From Verrucomicrobia bacterium UBA3214 (GTDB lineage Bacteria; Verrucomicrobiota; Kiritimatiellia; RFP12; UBA1067), in contig DEWI01000028.1 in NCBI GenBank assembly GCA_002363575.1, positions 1 through 12,009 on the forward strand: a stretch of DNA of 12,009 nucleotides. The letters are read 5' to 3'. A program made the position numbers and the translations under genes. The notes under the pieces were generated by a model. It was not told where the DNA came from and did not search any database. It was given only the letters and a program-made list of their open reading frames with translations. Of this stretch, positions 1 to 6,831 are shown piece by piece (within the stretch, counting starts at the first letter, position 1; every line of letters begins with the position of its first letter).

Positions 1-29
1 GACTTGAAGCGGCGCGCCGCGCTGCAAGA

Positions 30-49
30 CTCTGGCATAATTGCCGGAG
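30..49. repeat. Short hairpin upstream of the first gene
   Basis: CTCTGGCA and TGCCGGAG form an 8-bp stem with one G-U pair around the loop TAAT. No T-run follows. A TGA at 5-7 could be the end of a gene lying left of the window, in which case this might be its terminator. The 12-base palindrome GCGGCGCGCCGC (9-20) sits just before it. Its role is uncertain. Confidence 0.3.
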
Positions 50-72
50 CGCCAATACACATGAAGTCCGCA

Positions 73-102
73 TTGAATTCGCATGCGGCGATATGCTATC
101 AT
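73..102 (+). promoter_or_regulatory. Sigma70-like promoter with extended -10 for the dehydrogenase gene
   Basis: A -35 element TTGAAT (73-78) is followed after 18 bp by an extended -10, TG-c-TATCAT (94-102). It lies about 32 bp upstream of the ATG at 134, giving a short leader of roughly 25 nt that contains the ribosome binding site. The sequence ATATGC occurs three times here, at 91, 103 and 113. Assigned by inspection only, without transcript data. Confidence 0.5.
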
Positions 103-133
103 ATATGCAGTCATATGCGAAAGGATGTACTGC

Positions 134-1195
134 ATGGCAAAGATCGCAATTGTAGGCGCTGGAATGATGGGCAGCGCGCTCGCTTTCCCGGCGCGCGAGA
201 ACGGCAATGAAGTCGCCCTGGTAGGCACTCCGCTGGATCGAGAGATCATCGACGAATGCCGCCGCTCGAACACGCACCCGAAATTCGCCAAGCATTTCCC
301 CGGCGGCGTCCCTCCCTTCCCGGAGGGCGTGCGCTTCTTCCAGTTTGAAGAGCTCGACGCCGCCCTGGAGGGAGCCGATTTTGTAATTGGCGGAGTCTCC
401 AGCTTCGGCGTCGATTGGTTCGGCGAAGAAGTGCTCCCGCGGCTTCCGGCGGCTTTGCCGGTTCTCTCCGTGACGAAAGGGCTCCTCGACACCCCGGAAG
501 GCGGGCTGCTCTCCTACCCGGCCGTTTGGGAAGACCGCCTGGCGAAAAAAGGCATCGCCCGCGAGATATGCGCGATCGGCGGGCCGTGCACGAGCTACGA
601 GCTTGTCGCGCACGACCAGACGGAAGTGGCGTTCTGCGGCAAGAACATGGATACTCTGCGAATGCTGAAAGCCGCCATGGCCACGGACTACTACCACATC
701 TCGCTTTCCTCCGACGTCACGGGAATAGAATCGGCCGTCGCGCTGAAAAACGGCTATGCGCTCGGAATCGCGCTGACGATCGGCCTGAACCAGAAGGCCT
801 TCGGCGCGGACTCGCCGCTCCACTTCAACTCGCAGGCGGCGGTATTCGGCCAGGCCGTCAAGGAAATGGCGCGCCTCCTGCAGCTCCAGGGCGCGGGCAC
901 ACTCGAGAATCTCTGCGTCGGCGCGGGAGATCTCTACGTCACCGTATATGGAGGAAGGACGCGCCTCGTGGGCATACTGCTGGGCCGCGGCTTGAGCATC
1001 GAAGAGGCGAAAGCCGAATTGAAAGGCGTTACGCTGGAATCCCTCGTGGTCGCAGAGCGCGTCGCGCGCGCCGTCAAAACCCTCGCCGCCGCAGGCAGGC
1101 TGGACGCCGGCGACTTCCCGCTGCTGATGCACATCGACGAAATTCTAACCGGCGGCAAGCCCGTCGCCATCCCATGGGAGAGTTTCACATTCTGA
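134..1195 (+). CDS. gpsA: NAD(P)+-dependent glycerol-3-phosphate dehydrogenase, GpsA family
   Basis: Cytosolic enzyme interconverting glycerol 3-phosphate and dihydroxyacetone phosphate with NAD(P)(H). The 353-residue protein opens with a Rossmann nucleotide-binding loop (GAGMMG, residues 8-13). It also has TKG (114-116), the catalytic-lysine region ALKNGYALG (K205, N206) and GAGDL (263-267), followed by an Arg-containing segment and LLGRG. All are in the order and spacing of GpsA. The start at 134 is chosen because AAAGGA (120-125) lies 8 nt upstream and the Rossmann strand begins at residue 3. In-frame ATGs at 83 and 125 would only add unrelated residues. Family members usually make glycerol 3-phosphate for phospholipids. 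The OPA-type transporter 46 bp downstream suggests that uptake and oxidation of an imported phosphate ester is also possible. The segment after the Rossmann helix and the 45-65 region diverge from well-known GpsA proteins, so it may be a lineage-specific paralogue. Confidence 0.85.
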   Translation: MAKIAIVGAGMMGSALAFPARENGNEVALVGTPLDREIIDECRRSNTHPKFAKHFPGGVPPFPEGVRFFQFEELDAALEGADFVIGGVSSFGVDWFGEEVLPRLPAALPVLSVTKGLLDTPEGGLLSYPAVWEDRLAKKGIAREICAIGGPCTSYELVAHDQTEVAFCGKNMDTLRMLKAAMATDYYHISLSSDVTGIESAVALKNGYALGIALTIGLNQKAFGADSPLHFNSQAAVFGQAVKEMARLLQLQGAGTLENLCVGAGDLYVTVYGGRTRLVGILLGRGLSIEEAKAELKGVTLESLVVAERVARAVKTLAAAGRLDAGDFPLLMHIDEILTGGKPVAIPWESFTF

Positions 1196-1241
1196 GGCTC
1201 CCGCGACGGAAATCCCCTCCTCCCGCAACCACCGACACCGC

Positions 1242-2543
1242 ATGGCGAAATCCGGAAAGCTCGCATTCTGGCGCATGGAAACGCTGGCCGTCACGACGCT
1301 CGGCTACGCGCTCTACTATCTGATACGCAAGAATCTTTCGATCGCCATGCCCCTCTTAGGGGAAATCGGCGTTTCGAAGATACAGCTCGGCGCGTTCCTC
1401 ACCGCCGGCGGGATCGTCTATGGCGCCGGGCGCTTCCTGAACGGCATTGTGGCGGACCGCAATTCGGCGCGCGGCGTCATGGCCGCCGGGCTTTTCGCAT
1501 GCGCTGCGCTGAATGTCGCGTTCGCATTCAGCGATTCCATCGCCGGCATCGCCGGCGTTCCGCTTGCCTGGGCGATGGGCATGGCGTGGGTGCTGAACCA
1601 GTATTTCCAGGGCATGGGCGTGGGGCCGTGCATAAAGACGCTTCCGAAGTGGTTCGCTCCGGAGGAGCTATCAACGAAGCAATCGATCTGGAATCTATCG
1701 CATTCAATCGGCGCTGGCGCGGTGTTCGCGCTTTGCGGATGGTTCCTTATCCCCGTCTTCCATTCATGGCGGCTATGCTTCATCGTGCCTGCGGCGATCT
1801 CCGCGCTCGGCGCCGTCGCGATACTCTTCCTTTTCAAAAACGATCCCTCCGAAGTCCCCGGCCTGGAATGCGCGCGCCAGGCCGGCGCGGCGCCGCAGAC
1901 CGGCGCGCGCGACGCCGCGTACGGCGCGTACATCGCGCGCCACGTCTTCGCAAATCCGCGAATCTGGACTATCGCGATCGGCGACTTCTTCGTCTATACG
2001 GTGCGCTTCGCGGCGCTCGACTGGGGAATAGTGCTGCTGACCGAATCCAAAGGCCTGTCGCTCGCCGCGGCTACGGCGCTGGTCTTCGCTTTCGAAATCG
2101 CCGGTGGCAATCTCGGCATGATCTTCGCCGGCTGGGCGACGGACAGATTCTTCGGCGGCCGCGCACACCGCACGAGCGCAATCGCCATGGCCGGCGCGGC
2201 GGGCGCGATCGCCGCCTTCCACTTCGTGCCGGCGACGGCGCCGGCCCTCCTCAAGCTCCTTCCGTTCATGGCGATAGGATTTTTCATCTACGCGCCGCAG
2301 GCGCTTCTCGGCGTGGCCACAACGCAACAGGCCACGCCGCGCGCCGCCGGCGTGGCCGGCGGGTTCGTAGGCATATTCTCCTACGCCTCCACAATCCTCT
2401 CGGGCATCGGACTCGGCGCGATCGCCGCGCGCTGGGGATGGAACGGCGCCGTCGCCGTGATGTTCGCGGCCGCCCTCGCGGGCGGCATCGTCCTTCTCAC
2501 GATATGGAATGCGGGCGCTCGCGCCGATCCCGCGGACAGGTGA
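1242..2543 (+). CDS. GlpT/UhpT-like organophosphate:phosphate antiporter (MFS, OPA family)
   Basis: Inner-membrane carrier of 433 residues, the usual length for a 12-helix OPA-family transporter; such proteins exchange glycerol 3-phosphate or hexose phosphates for inorganic phosphate. The similarity to E. coli GlpT is visible along the chain: YYLIRKNLSIAMP (R29 at the position of GlpT Arg45), GRFLNGIVADR (63-73, MFS signature), YFQGMGVGPC (121-130), WNLSHSIG (H154 at GlpT His165) and FVYTVRFAALDW (R255 at GlpT Arg269). Keeping both phosphate-binding arginines and the histidine supports a phosphate-ester substrate; glycerol 3-phosphate is favoured by the dehydrogenase upstream, but hexose phosphate or a UhpC-like sensor role cannot be excluded. 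The ATG at 1242 has no visible Shine-Dalgarno sequence, so it is probably translated from the dehydrogenase message. No clear terminator separates the two genes. Confidence 0.85.
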   Translation: MAKSGKLAFWRMETLAVTTLGYALYYLIRKNLSIAMPLLGEIGVSKIQLGAFLTAGGIVYGAGRFLNGIVADRNSARGVMAAGLFACAALNVAFAFSDSIAGIAGVPLAWAMGMAWVLNQYFQGMGVGPCIKTLPKWFAPEELSTKQSIWNLSHSIGAGAVFALCGWFLIPVFHSWRLCFIVPAAISALGAVAILFLFKNDPSEVPGLECARQAGAAPQTGARDAAYGAYIARHVFANPRIWTIAIGDFFVYTVRFAALDWGIVLLTESKGLSLAAATALVFAFEIAGGNLGMIFAGWATDRFFGGRAHRTSAIAMAGAAGAIAAFHFVPATAPALLKLLPFMAIGFFIYAPQALLGVATTQQATPRAAGVAGGFVGIFSYASTILSGIGLGAIAARWGWNGAVAVMFAAALAGGIVLLTIWNAGARADPADR

Positions 2544-2607
2544 GCCGATTACATAGATATCTCCAGGCAAATTGCAAGATTGCACAATAAGAAATCCTTC
2601 CTCAATG

Positions 2608-2616
2608 TGATACAAT
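2608..2616 (+). promoter_or_regulatory. Extended -10 promoter candidate for the modular secreted protein gene
   Basis: TG-a-TACAAT matches an extended -10 consensus (TGN TATAAT) with five of six hexamer positions. No convincing -35 hexamer lies 16-18 bp upstream, as is common for extended -10 promoters. Transcription would start near 2623 and give a leader of about 80 nt ending in the strong ribosome binding site AAAGGAG (2688-2694). The rest of the 160-bp gap between the two genes shows only a close repeat of ATTGCA (2571 and 2579). Confidence 0.4.
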
Positions 2617-2703
2617 AGACGCGTACAAGGGCCTTTCACGTTCCCGAACCCCTTATATCCGGCAGAATTTCCCAACCTCACTCGACGAAAGGAGAGAACA
2701 ACC

Positions 2704-4806
2704 ATGAAAACTGTATTAACGGATGGACGTACGCGGCGGACGGCGGCATGCGTTGCAATGCTCTTCGCTTGCAATGCCGCGCCTGCCGAACAGGTCGCCG
2801 CCGAACCTGACGCTTTCCTTGACTACATCGAGGCGACAGGCTCGCAATATATCGATACCGGCGTGAACGCCGAAACAGGCCTCAAGGCGAGAATCGACAT
2901 GGAATGGGGCGCGAAGACGGCCGCGAACGACGACTGGTCGATGCTCGACGCCGCAACCGTCGCTTCCGCCTCCGACAACAGATCGCGCATTTTCCTCTGC
3001 CATATTTACAACCAGAAGCCTTTCTTCGGCTATGGCCTCAAGCAGCGCGGCAATCCCGCCGGCACCTTCGAATTCGAGCGCGAGAAGCGTTGCGAGATCG
3101 TTACCGACATAACCAGCACCGACGCCATGGAGCTATGCCAGAACGGCGCAAAGACTTTCAGCGCCGGCGACCGCGAAAAATACGCGGCGAATGGCACCGT
3201 GAACCTCAACTTGAACCTCTACCTTTTCGCATGCAACTATGGCAACAAACCCAATTGGTATGCGAGAGCCAAGCTCTACGAGTGCAAGATCTTCAAGAAA
3301 AACTCCGAGACCGGCGAACTAGCTCTCCTCCGCCACTATCTGCCGTGCATCAAGGACGGTCGCGCGGGCCTCTACGACAAGGCAAACGGCACGATCTCTT
3401 ATTCGTCCGGGAGCGCCGATTTCATCGCCGGCCCCGTGCTCGACAAACCTCTCGCGCTGGTCGAGTCGCTCACATCCGACGGCATCGGCGACAACTACCA
3501 ATGCTTCAATACATGGGTTTACGGCAAGAGCGGCCTCAAAAGCGAAGTGGAAGTTTCGCCCCTGAACCCGACATACGACCGCGGCATTCTCGCGTGCCGC
3601 GAGACCGATGGCGACACCCGCTTCTTCATGGCCTACCACTACCAGACCGCATTCCGTTTCGCAACCGGCAAATTGCTCGCCAAGAGCGACCTCAACGTGG
3701 TCGCGCCGCAAAAGGGCGTGCGCTACGTCATCAAAACCGATACGACGCCCGGAGCGCAGTCCATGACCGTCAGCGCGAATGGCGGCGAAGCGGTCGAAGT
3801 CCTCAAGGACGGTATCGACTACGGCTCGACATACATGGCCACGACGAACACGCTCTCGCTTCTCGCCACCCACCGGGCATATGACAACTATTTTACGTCT
3901 CCTGTCGAAGCGATACTCTACGCGACGAAAATCTGGGACGGGGACGAACTCTTGCGAGACTTCGTTCCGGCCATCGCCACCAACGCGGAAGGCGTGGTGT
4001 ACGCCGGCCTCTACGACAAAGTCGCAGAACGCATCTACAAGCCCATAAGCGGCAACTTGAAAGTGGAGACCGGCAAACCCTTCGACATGGAAAGGCAAGT
4101 CGGCCCCGTCACGAACGTGCTGGCCGACGTCGCCGCGCCGAAGGCCCGCATTGGATATATCGAGGCGAACGGCACGAGCGACTATTTCGACATCGGCGTG
4201 GAAGCGAAGGACGGCGTCGAAATGGAGGCTGTCATGGAGTGGACGGCCGCGCCCGACGACGACGTCTTCATAGGCGCGCGCCCGACGTCCGGCAACACGC
4301 GCTTCTTCCTCTACAACGCCTGGCCCGCGCACAGCGTCGGCTATGCGAAGGATTTGCCGAGAATCAATGCCGGCGGCGACACGTACCACGCTCCCGCCGC
4401 AGGAACGAAGTATAGAATCAAATCGCGCCTCGACGACGGCGAGCAGTTCCTTCAAGTTTCGGCGCAGACCGGCGGCGCGTGGGAACTTCTCGGCAGGACC
4501 GACAGGACGTACAAAGGGCCGCTGGAGACCGGGCTTTCGTTCTATCTCTTCGCCCGCAACTACATCGGCAAGGCCGACAGTTTCGCGCCCGCCCGCCTTT
4601 ATTCGCTCAAGATCAAGACCAAGCAGCCCGACGGCTCGTACGCGCTCGTGCGCGACTTCGTGCCGGCGGTGGACACGCTGACAGGGCAGAATGCGCTTTG
4701 GGACAGAGCGAGCGAGACGTACTTCTACAACAAAGGGAACTATGCGACGGCCGGAGGCGGCGAAGCTTCGCCTCTCTATCCAGGGATGCTGATCATCCTT
4801 AAATAA
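2704..4806 (+). CDS. Secreted protein with three tandem LamG-like modules, function unknown
   Basis: I do not recognise a specific function. The 700-residue protein starts 9 nt after AAAGGAG. Its N-terminus looks like a signal peptide: charged to residue 12, hydrophobic 14-27, likely cleavage after APA (28). The remainder holds three copies of one module of about 200 residues: 39-236, about 250-450 and 482-678. Each ends in the same signature: a Leu/Val-Arg-His/Asp-Phe/Tyr-x-Pro motif, then Gly/Ala-Leu-Tyr/Trp-Asp and a Tyr-x(2-3)-Gly (RHYLPC...GLYDKA; RDFVPA...GLYDKV; RDFVPA...ALWDRA). Modules 1 and 3 also share the opening YIEATGSQYIDTG / YIEANGTSDYFDIG and YLFA-x-NY. This beta-rich, aromatic pattern resembles concanavalin/LamG-type domains of gut-bacterial surface proteins, so binding of glycan or host material is a guess. 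Modules 1 and 2 hold several cysteines and module 3 has none. The chain ends in a Gly-rich stretch and a hydrophobic tail, PGMLIILK. No catalytic motif was seen. Confidence 0.85.
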   Translation: MKTVLTDGRTRRTAACVAMLFACNAAPAEQVAAEPDAFLDYIEATGSQYIDTGVNAETGLKARIDMEWGAKTAANDDWSMLDAATVASASDNRSRIFLCHIYNQKPFFGYGLKQRGNPAGTFEFEREKRCEIVTDITSTDAMELCQNGAKTFSAGDREKYAANGTVNLNLNLYLFACNYGNKPNWYARAKLYECKIFKKNSETGELALLRHYLPCIKDGRAGLYDKANGTISYSSGSADFIAGPVLDKPLALVESLTSDGIGDNYQCFNTWVYGKSGLKSEVEVSPLNPTYDRGILACRETDGDTRFFMAYHYQTAFRFATGKLLAKSDLNVVAPQKGVRYVIKTDTTPGAQSMTVSANGGEAVEVLKDGIDYGSTYMATTNTLSLLATHRAYDNYFTSPVEAILYATKIWDGDELLRDFVPAIATNAEGVVYAGLYDKVAERIYKPISGNLKVETGKPFDMERQVGPVTNVLADVAAPKARIGYIEANGTSDYFDIGVEAKDGVEMEAVMEWTAAPDDDVFIGARPTSGNTRFFLYNAWPAHSVGYAKDLPRINAGGDTYHAPAAGTKYRIKSRLDDGEQFLQVSAQTGGAWELLGRTDRTYKGPLETGLSFYLFARNYIGKADSFAPARLYSLKIKTKQPDGSYALVRDFVPAVDTLTGQNALWDRASETYFYNKGNYATAGGGEASPLYPGMLIILK

Positions 4807-4810
4807 GAAA

Positions 4811-4839
4811 GGCGCGCGCGGCGCATTCTGCCGCGCGCC
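4811..4839 (+). terminator. GC-rich hairpin between the modular protein and the phosphodiesterase genes
   Basis: A 9-bp stem (4814-4822 with 4830-4838) encloses a 7-nt loop directly after the TAA of the upstream gene. There is no U-tract behind it, so it may be an attenuator or an mRNA 3'-end stabiliser rather than a full intrinsic terminator. The next gene's ribosome binding site follows within 25 bases, so some read-through is likely. Confidence 0.4.
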
Positions 4840-4872
4840 GCCGCCACCCGGGGAAGAAAGGAAACAAGAGAA

Positions 4873-5778
4873 ATGAAAAGATTGGTTTTCGCGGCGGCGC
4901 TAGGCGCTGCGATGGTTTGCGCGGCGGCGGAACACGTCGTCGTGATTGGCGTGGATGGCTGCGGGGCGCGCTGGATGCCGTGGGACGCGATGCCGAATAC
5001 GAAGGCTCTTCGCGACAGCGGGCTTTTCACCGTCGCGCGCTGCCACAGAATAACAGCGTCGGCAATCAACTGGAAATCGATGTTCAGCGGCCAGCCGCCG
5101 GAAGTCCACGGCTTCAGCAAATGGAACAGCTCGAAGCCGGAAATCGAGCCGTCGGCATATGCGCTCGACGCAGAGGGGCGCATGCCTTGCATATTCAGCG
5201 AAATACGCCGCCAGCGCCCTTCCGCGCGCACGGCCGCGTTTTTCACATGGGACGGAGTCGGCAACATAATGAACACGAATGCGATCGACACTGCGATACT
5301 GTACACGAGCGGCAAGGAAGCCTACCCGGCGCTCGAAGATTATCCGGCGAAAGACGCCCTCGCATTCGACTCCGCGATAGCGGAGTTTTCGAACGCGCCG
5401 GCTCTGATGCTCGCCTACCAGGGGCAGGTCGATTCCTTCGGGCACAAATTCGGCTGGGGAAGCCCGGAATTCACCAACGCCTGCGTGAATGTCGATGCAA
5501 ACATCGGCAAGCTCGTCGCGGCGCTCGAAAGCTCGCCCGTTTGGCAGGACACGGCGATAATCTTCATCGCCGACCATGGAGGGCTGGGGAAGCGGCACGG
5601 CGGCGTCGAGGACGTTCGCGTGTTTGAAGTCCCGTTCATCGTAACCGGGCCGGCCGCGAAGAAATACAAAGCCCTTCGCGAGCCTGCGATGCTTGAAGAC
5701 GTCGCGCCGACGATCGCCATGCTCCTGGGCATCGAAGCGCCGCCGGCATGGCGCGGCCGCGCCGCAGTCGTCGAGTGA
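4873..5778 (+). CDS. Exported nucleotide pyrophosphatase/phosphodiesterase-family phosphoesterase
   Basis: Predicted metal-dependent phosphoesterase of the alkaline phosphatase superfamily (type I phosphodiesterase/nucleotide pyrophosphatase branch), hydrolysing phosphodiesters or phosphomonoesters outside the cytoplasm. It is 301 residues with a clear signal peptide (MKRLVFAAALGAAMVCAAA, cleavage near residue 19). The two-metal site can be traced: D28 in IGVDG, a nucleophile position at S63 with N66 in TASAIN, HG (79-80), D187 and H191 in VDSFGHKFG, D234-H235 in IADHGG, and H242 in RHGG. In characterised nucleotide pyrophosphatases the nucleophile is usually Thr; here Ser takes its place by my alignment. 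The protein is shorter than many family members (around 400 residues). The start follows AAAGGA (4857-4862) with a 10-nt spacer. Substrate unknown. It lies downstream of the modular secreted protein and is probably at least partly co-transcribed with it. Confidence 0.8.
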   Translation: MKRLVFAAALGAAMVCAAAEHVVVIGVDGCGARWMPWDAMPNTKALRDSGLFTVARCHRITASAINWKSMFSGQPPEVHGFSKWNSSKPEIEPSAYALDAEGRMPCIFSEIRRQRPSARTAAFFTWDGVGNIMNTNAIDTAILYTSGKEAYPALEDYPAKDALAFDSAIAEFSNAPALMLAYQGQVDSFGHKFGWGSPEFTNACVNVDANIGKLVAALESSPVWQDTAIIFIADHGGLGKRHGGVEDVRVFEVPFIVTGPAAKKYKALREPAMLEDVAPTIAMLLGIEAPPAWRGRAAVVE

Positions 5779-5783
5779 CAGCG

Positions 5784-5814
5784 CGCCATCGCGCCGCCGC
5801 TATGCGGCATGGCG
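5784..5814 (+). repeat. First of two tandem hairpins after the phosphodiesterase gene
   Basis: CGCCAT (5784-5789) pairs with ATGGCG (5809-5814), and inside it GCCGC (5796-5800) pairs with GCGGC (5804-5808) around the 3-nt loop TAT, leaving a six-base bulge on the left side. It starts six bases after the stop codon TGA (5776-5778). Confidence 0.4.
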
Positions 5815-5818
5815 ACGA

Positions 5819-5863
5819 CGGCGCCGCTCCGGAGAAGCAAGCACGCTCCCCGGAGCGGCGCCG
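5819..5863 (+). terminator. Probable transcription terminator after the phosphodiesterase gene
   Basis: A perfect 14-bp GC-rich stem (5819-5832 with 5850-5863) encloses a 17-nt loop. Only a short T-run (CATTTC, 5866-5871) follows, so it is an imperfect intrinsic terminator. Its place between a finished gene and a new promoter candidate at 5902 supports a transcription-unit boundary. Confidence 0.55.
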
Positions 5864-5901
5864 GGCATTTCATGCATCGCGCACATCTCCCGCCGAAATT
5901 A

Positions 5902-5910
5902 TGCTATACT
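5902..5910 (+). promoter_or_regulatory. Extended -10 promoter candidate for the PP2C phosphatase gene
   Basis: TG-c-TATACT is an extended -10 with five of six hexamer matches, in the AT-richest part of the gap and downstream of the terminator hairpins. No good -35 element is present at 16-18 bp. The leader to the ATG at 6004 would be about 87 nt with no recognisable Shine-Dalgarno sequence. Confidence 0.45.
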
Positions 5911-6003
5911 ATATCGCGTCAAGGGCGCAAGGCGCGAGAGAAAAACTCCACGCGTCGCCGGCTCTCCAAGGCATCGCAATCTCAAACCGACATATCGCCA
6001 AAA

Positions 6004-6768
6004 ATGCTTGAGTGGCTTCGCAGAATCAAAAAAGAGCATGCAACGCTCTCCTTCGCCACGGTGAGCGAAACGGGACTCGTGCGCAGCGAGAACCAGGATC
6101 ATTTCTTCGCTTCGGCCGAAAAAGCCCTTTTCTGCGTCGCCGACGGCATGGGCGGCTGCGACGGCGGCGAAGTCGCCAGCGATTTCGTCTGCAAGGAAAT
6201 CGAGCGCGCCGCGCATTCCTCGCGCGACTTCCATACGCTCGTCGCAAACTCCGCGGACGCCATTCGCGCGGCCAACGATAAAATCCGCGCGTACGCCGCG
6301 AAGCGCGGCTGGCGCCAGATGGGCAGCACGATCGCCGCGCTTTTCCTCGACACGGCAAGCAACATCGGCGTCGCCTGCCATGTCGGAGACAGCAGAATCT
6401 ACCGCTTGCGCGACGGCGTCCTAGAACAATTGACAGACGACCACACCGTCGCCGGCGAAATTAGCAGGCGTTCGAAGACGCTCACGGGAGAAGTCATGAA
6501 ACGTCTTGGCGCGCTCTCGCATATCCTCACGCGCGCCGTGGGCATAGAAAAAAACGTCTCCCCGGACTGGAGAAAGCTGGATCTGCGCCCCGGTGACGTT
6601 TATATGCTTTGCTCGGACGGCATCTACGATATGGCCACAGACGATACGATACGCGAAATTCTCGTCTCTTCTGCATCGCCGCGGCAAGCCATGGACGCGC
6701 TTTCGAAAGCCGTCGTCGATGCCGGCGCCGCAGACAACTACACTTGCATAATAATCAAATACGGATGA
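6004..6768 (+). CDS. PP2C-type serine/threonine protein phosphatase (Stp1/PrpC-like)
   Basis: Cytosolic Mn2+/Mg2+-dependent phosphatase of 254 residues, the compact single-domain size of bacterial Stp1/PrpC proteins that reverse Hanks-type kinase phosphorylation. The metal-site motifs are complete: RSENQDHF (27-34), VADGMGG (45-51), MGSTIAALFLD (106-116), HVGDSRIYRLRDG (126-138), CSDGIYD (203-209, D205) and AADNYTC (242-248, D244). No transmembrane or sensor domain is attached. The ATG at 6004 is preferred over the in-frame ATG at 5809 because the PP2C fold begins about 13 residues after 6004. The longer version would also start inside the upstream hairpin and add a low-complexity Arg-rich stretch. 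No Shine-Dalgarno sequence is visible. No partner kinase is encoded in the window, so its target is unknown. Confidence 0.88.
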   Translation: MLEWLRRIKKEHATLSFATVSETGLVRSENQDHFFASAEKALFCVADGMGGCDGGEVASDFVCKEIERAAHSSRDFHTLVANSADAIRAANDKIRAYAAKRGWRQMGSTIAALFLDTASNIGVACHVGDSRIYRLRDGVLEQLTDDHTVAGEISRRSKTLTGEVMKRLGALSHILTRAVGIEKNVSPDWRKLDLRPGDVYMLCSDGIYDMATDDTIREILVSSASPRQAMDALSKAVVDAGAADNYTCIIIKYG

Positions 6769-6831
6769 CGCGGCGCAGGCGCTTGCGCTCCCGTTCCCTC
6801 CCCACCACCGCTCCGAAACAGCCTACCAACG

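Noticed and set aside
1773..2774. A 333-codon - strand frame overlapping the transporter gene and the next gene's start
   Set aside because: It consists of Arg/Glu/Ala-rich sequence typical of antisense shadows and runs through the promoter and ribosome binding site of the modular protein gene.
2704..2790. A lipoprotein signal peptide in the modular protein (LFAC at residues 20-23)
   Set aside because: Phe at the position two before Cys does not fit the usual lipobox and the h-region continues to a good type I cleavage site (APA), so a type I signal peptide is more likely.
3319..4455. A 378-codon open frame on the - strand opposite the modular secreted protein gene
   Set aside because: It mirrors the codon pattern of the sense gene in GC-rich DNA, shows no domain motifs, and the sense protein has a signal peptide, a ribosome binding site and internal repeats.
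5809..6003. An N-terminal extension of 65 residues on the PP2C protein
   Set aside because: It would start inside the terminator hairpin, cross the promoter candidate and encode Arg/Ser/Lys-rich sequence unlike a PP2C N-terminus.
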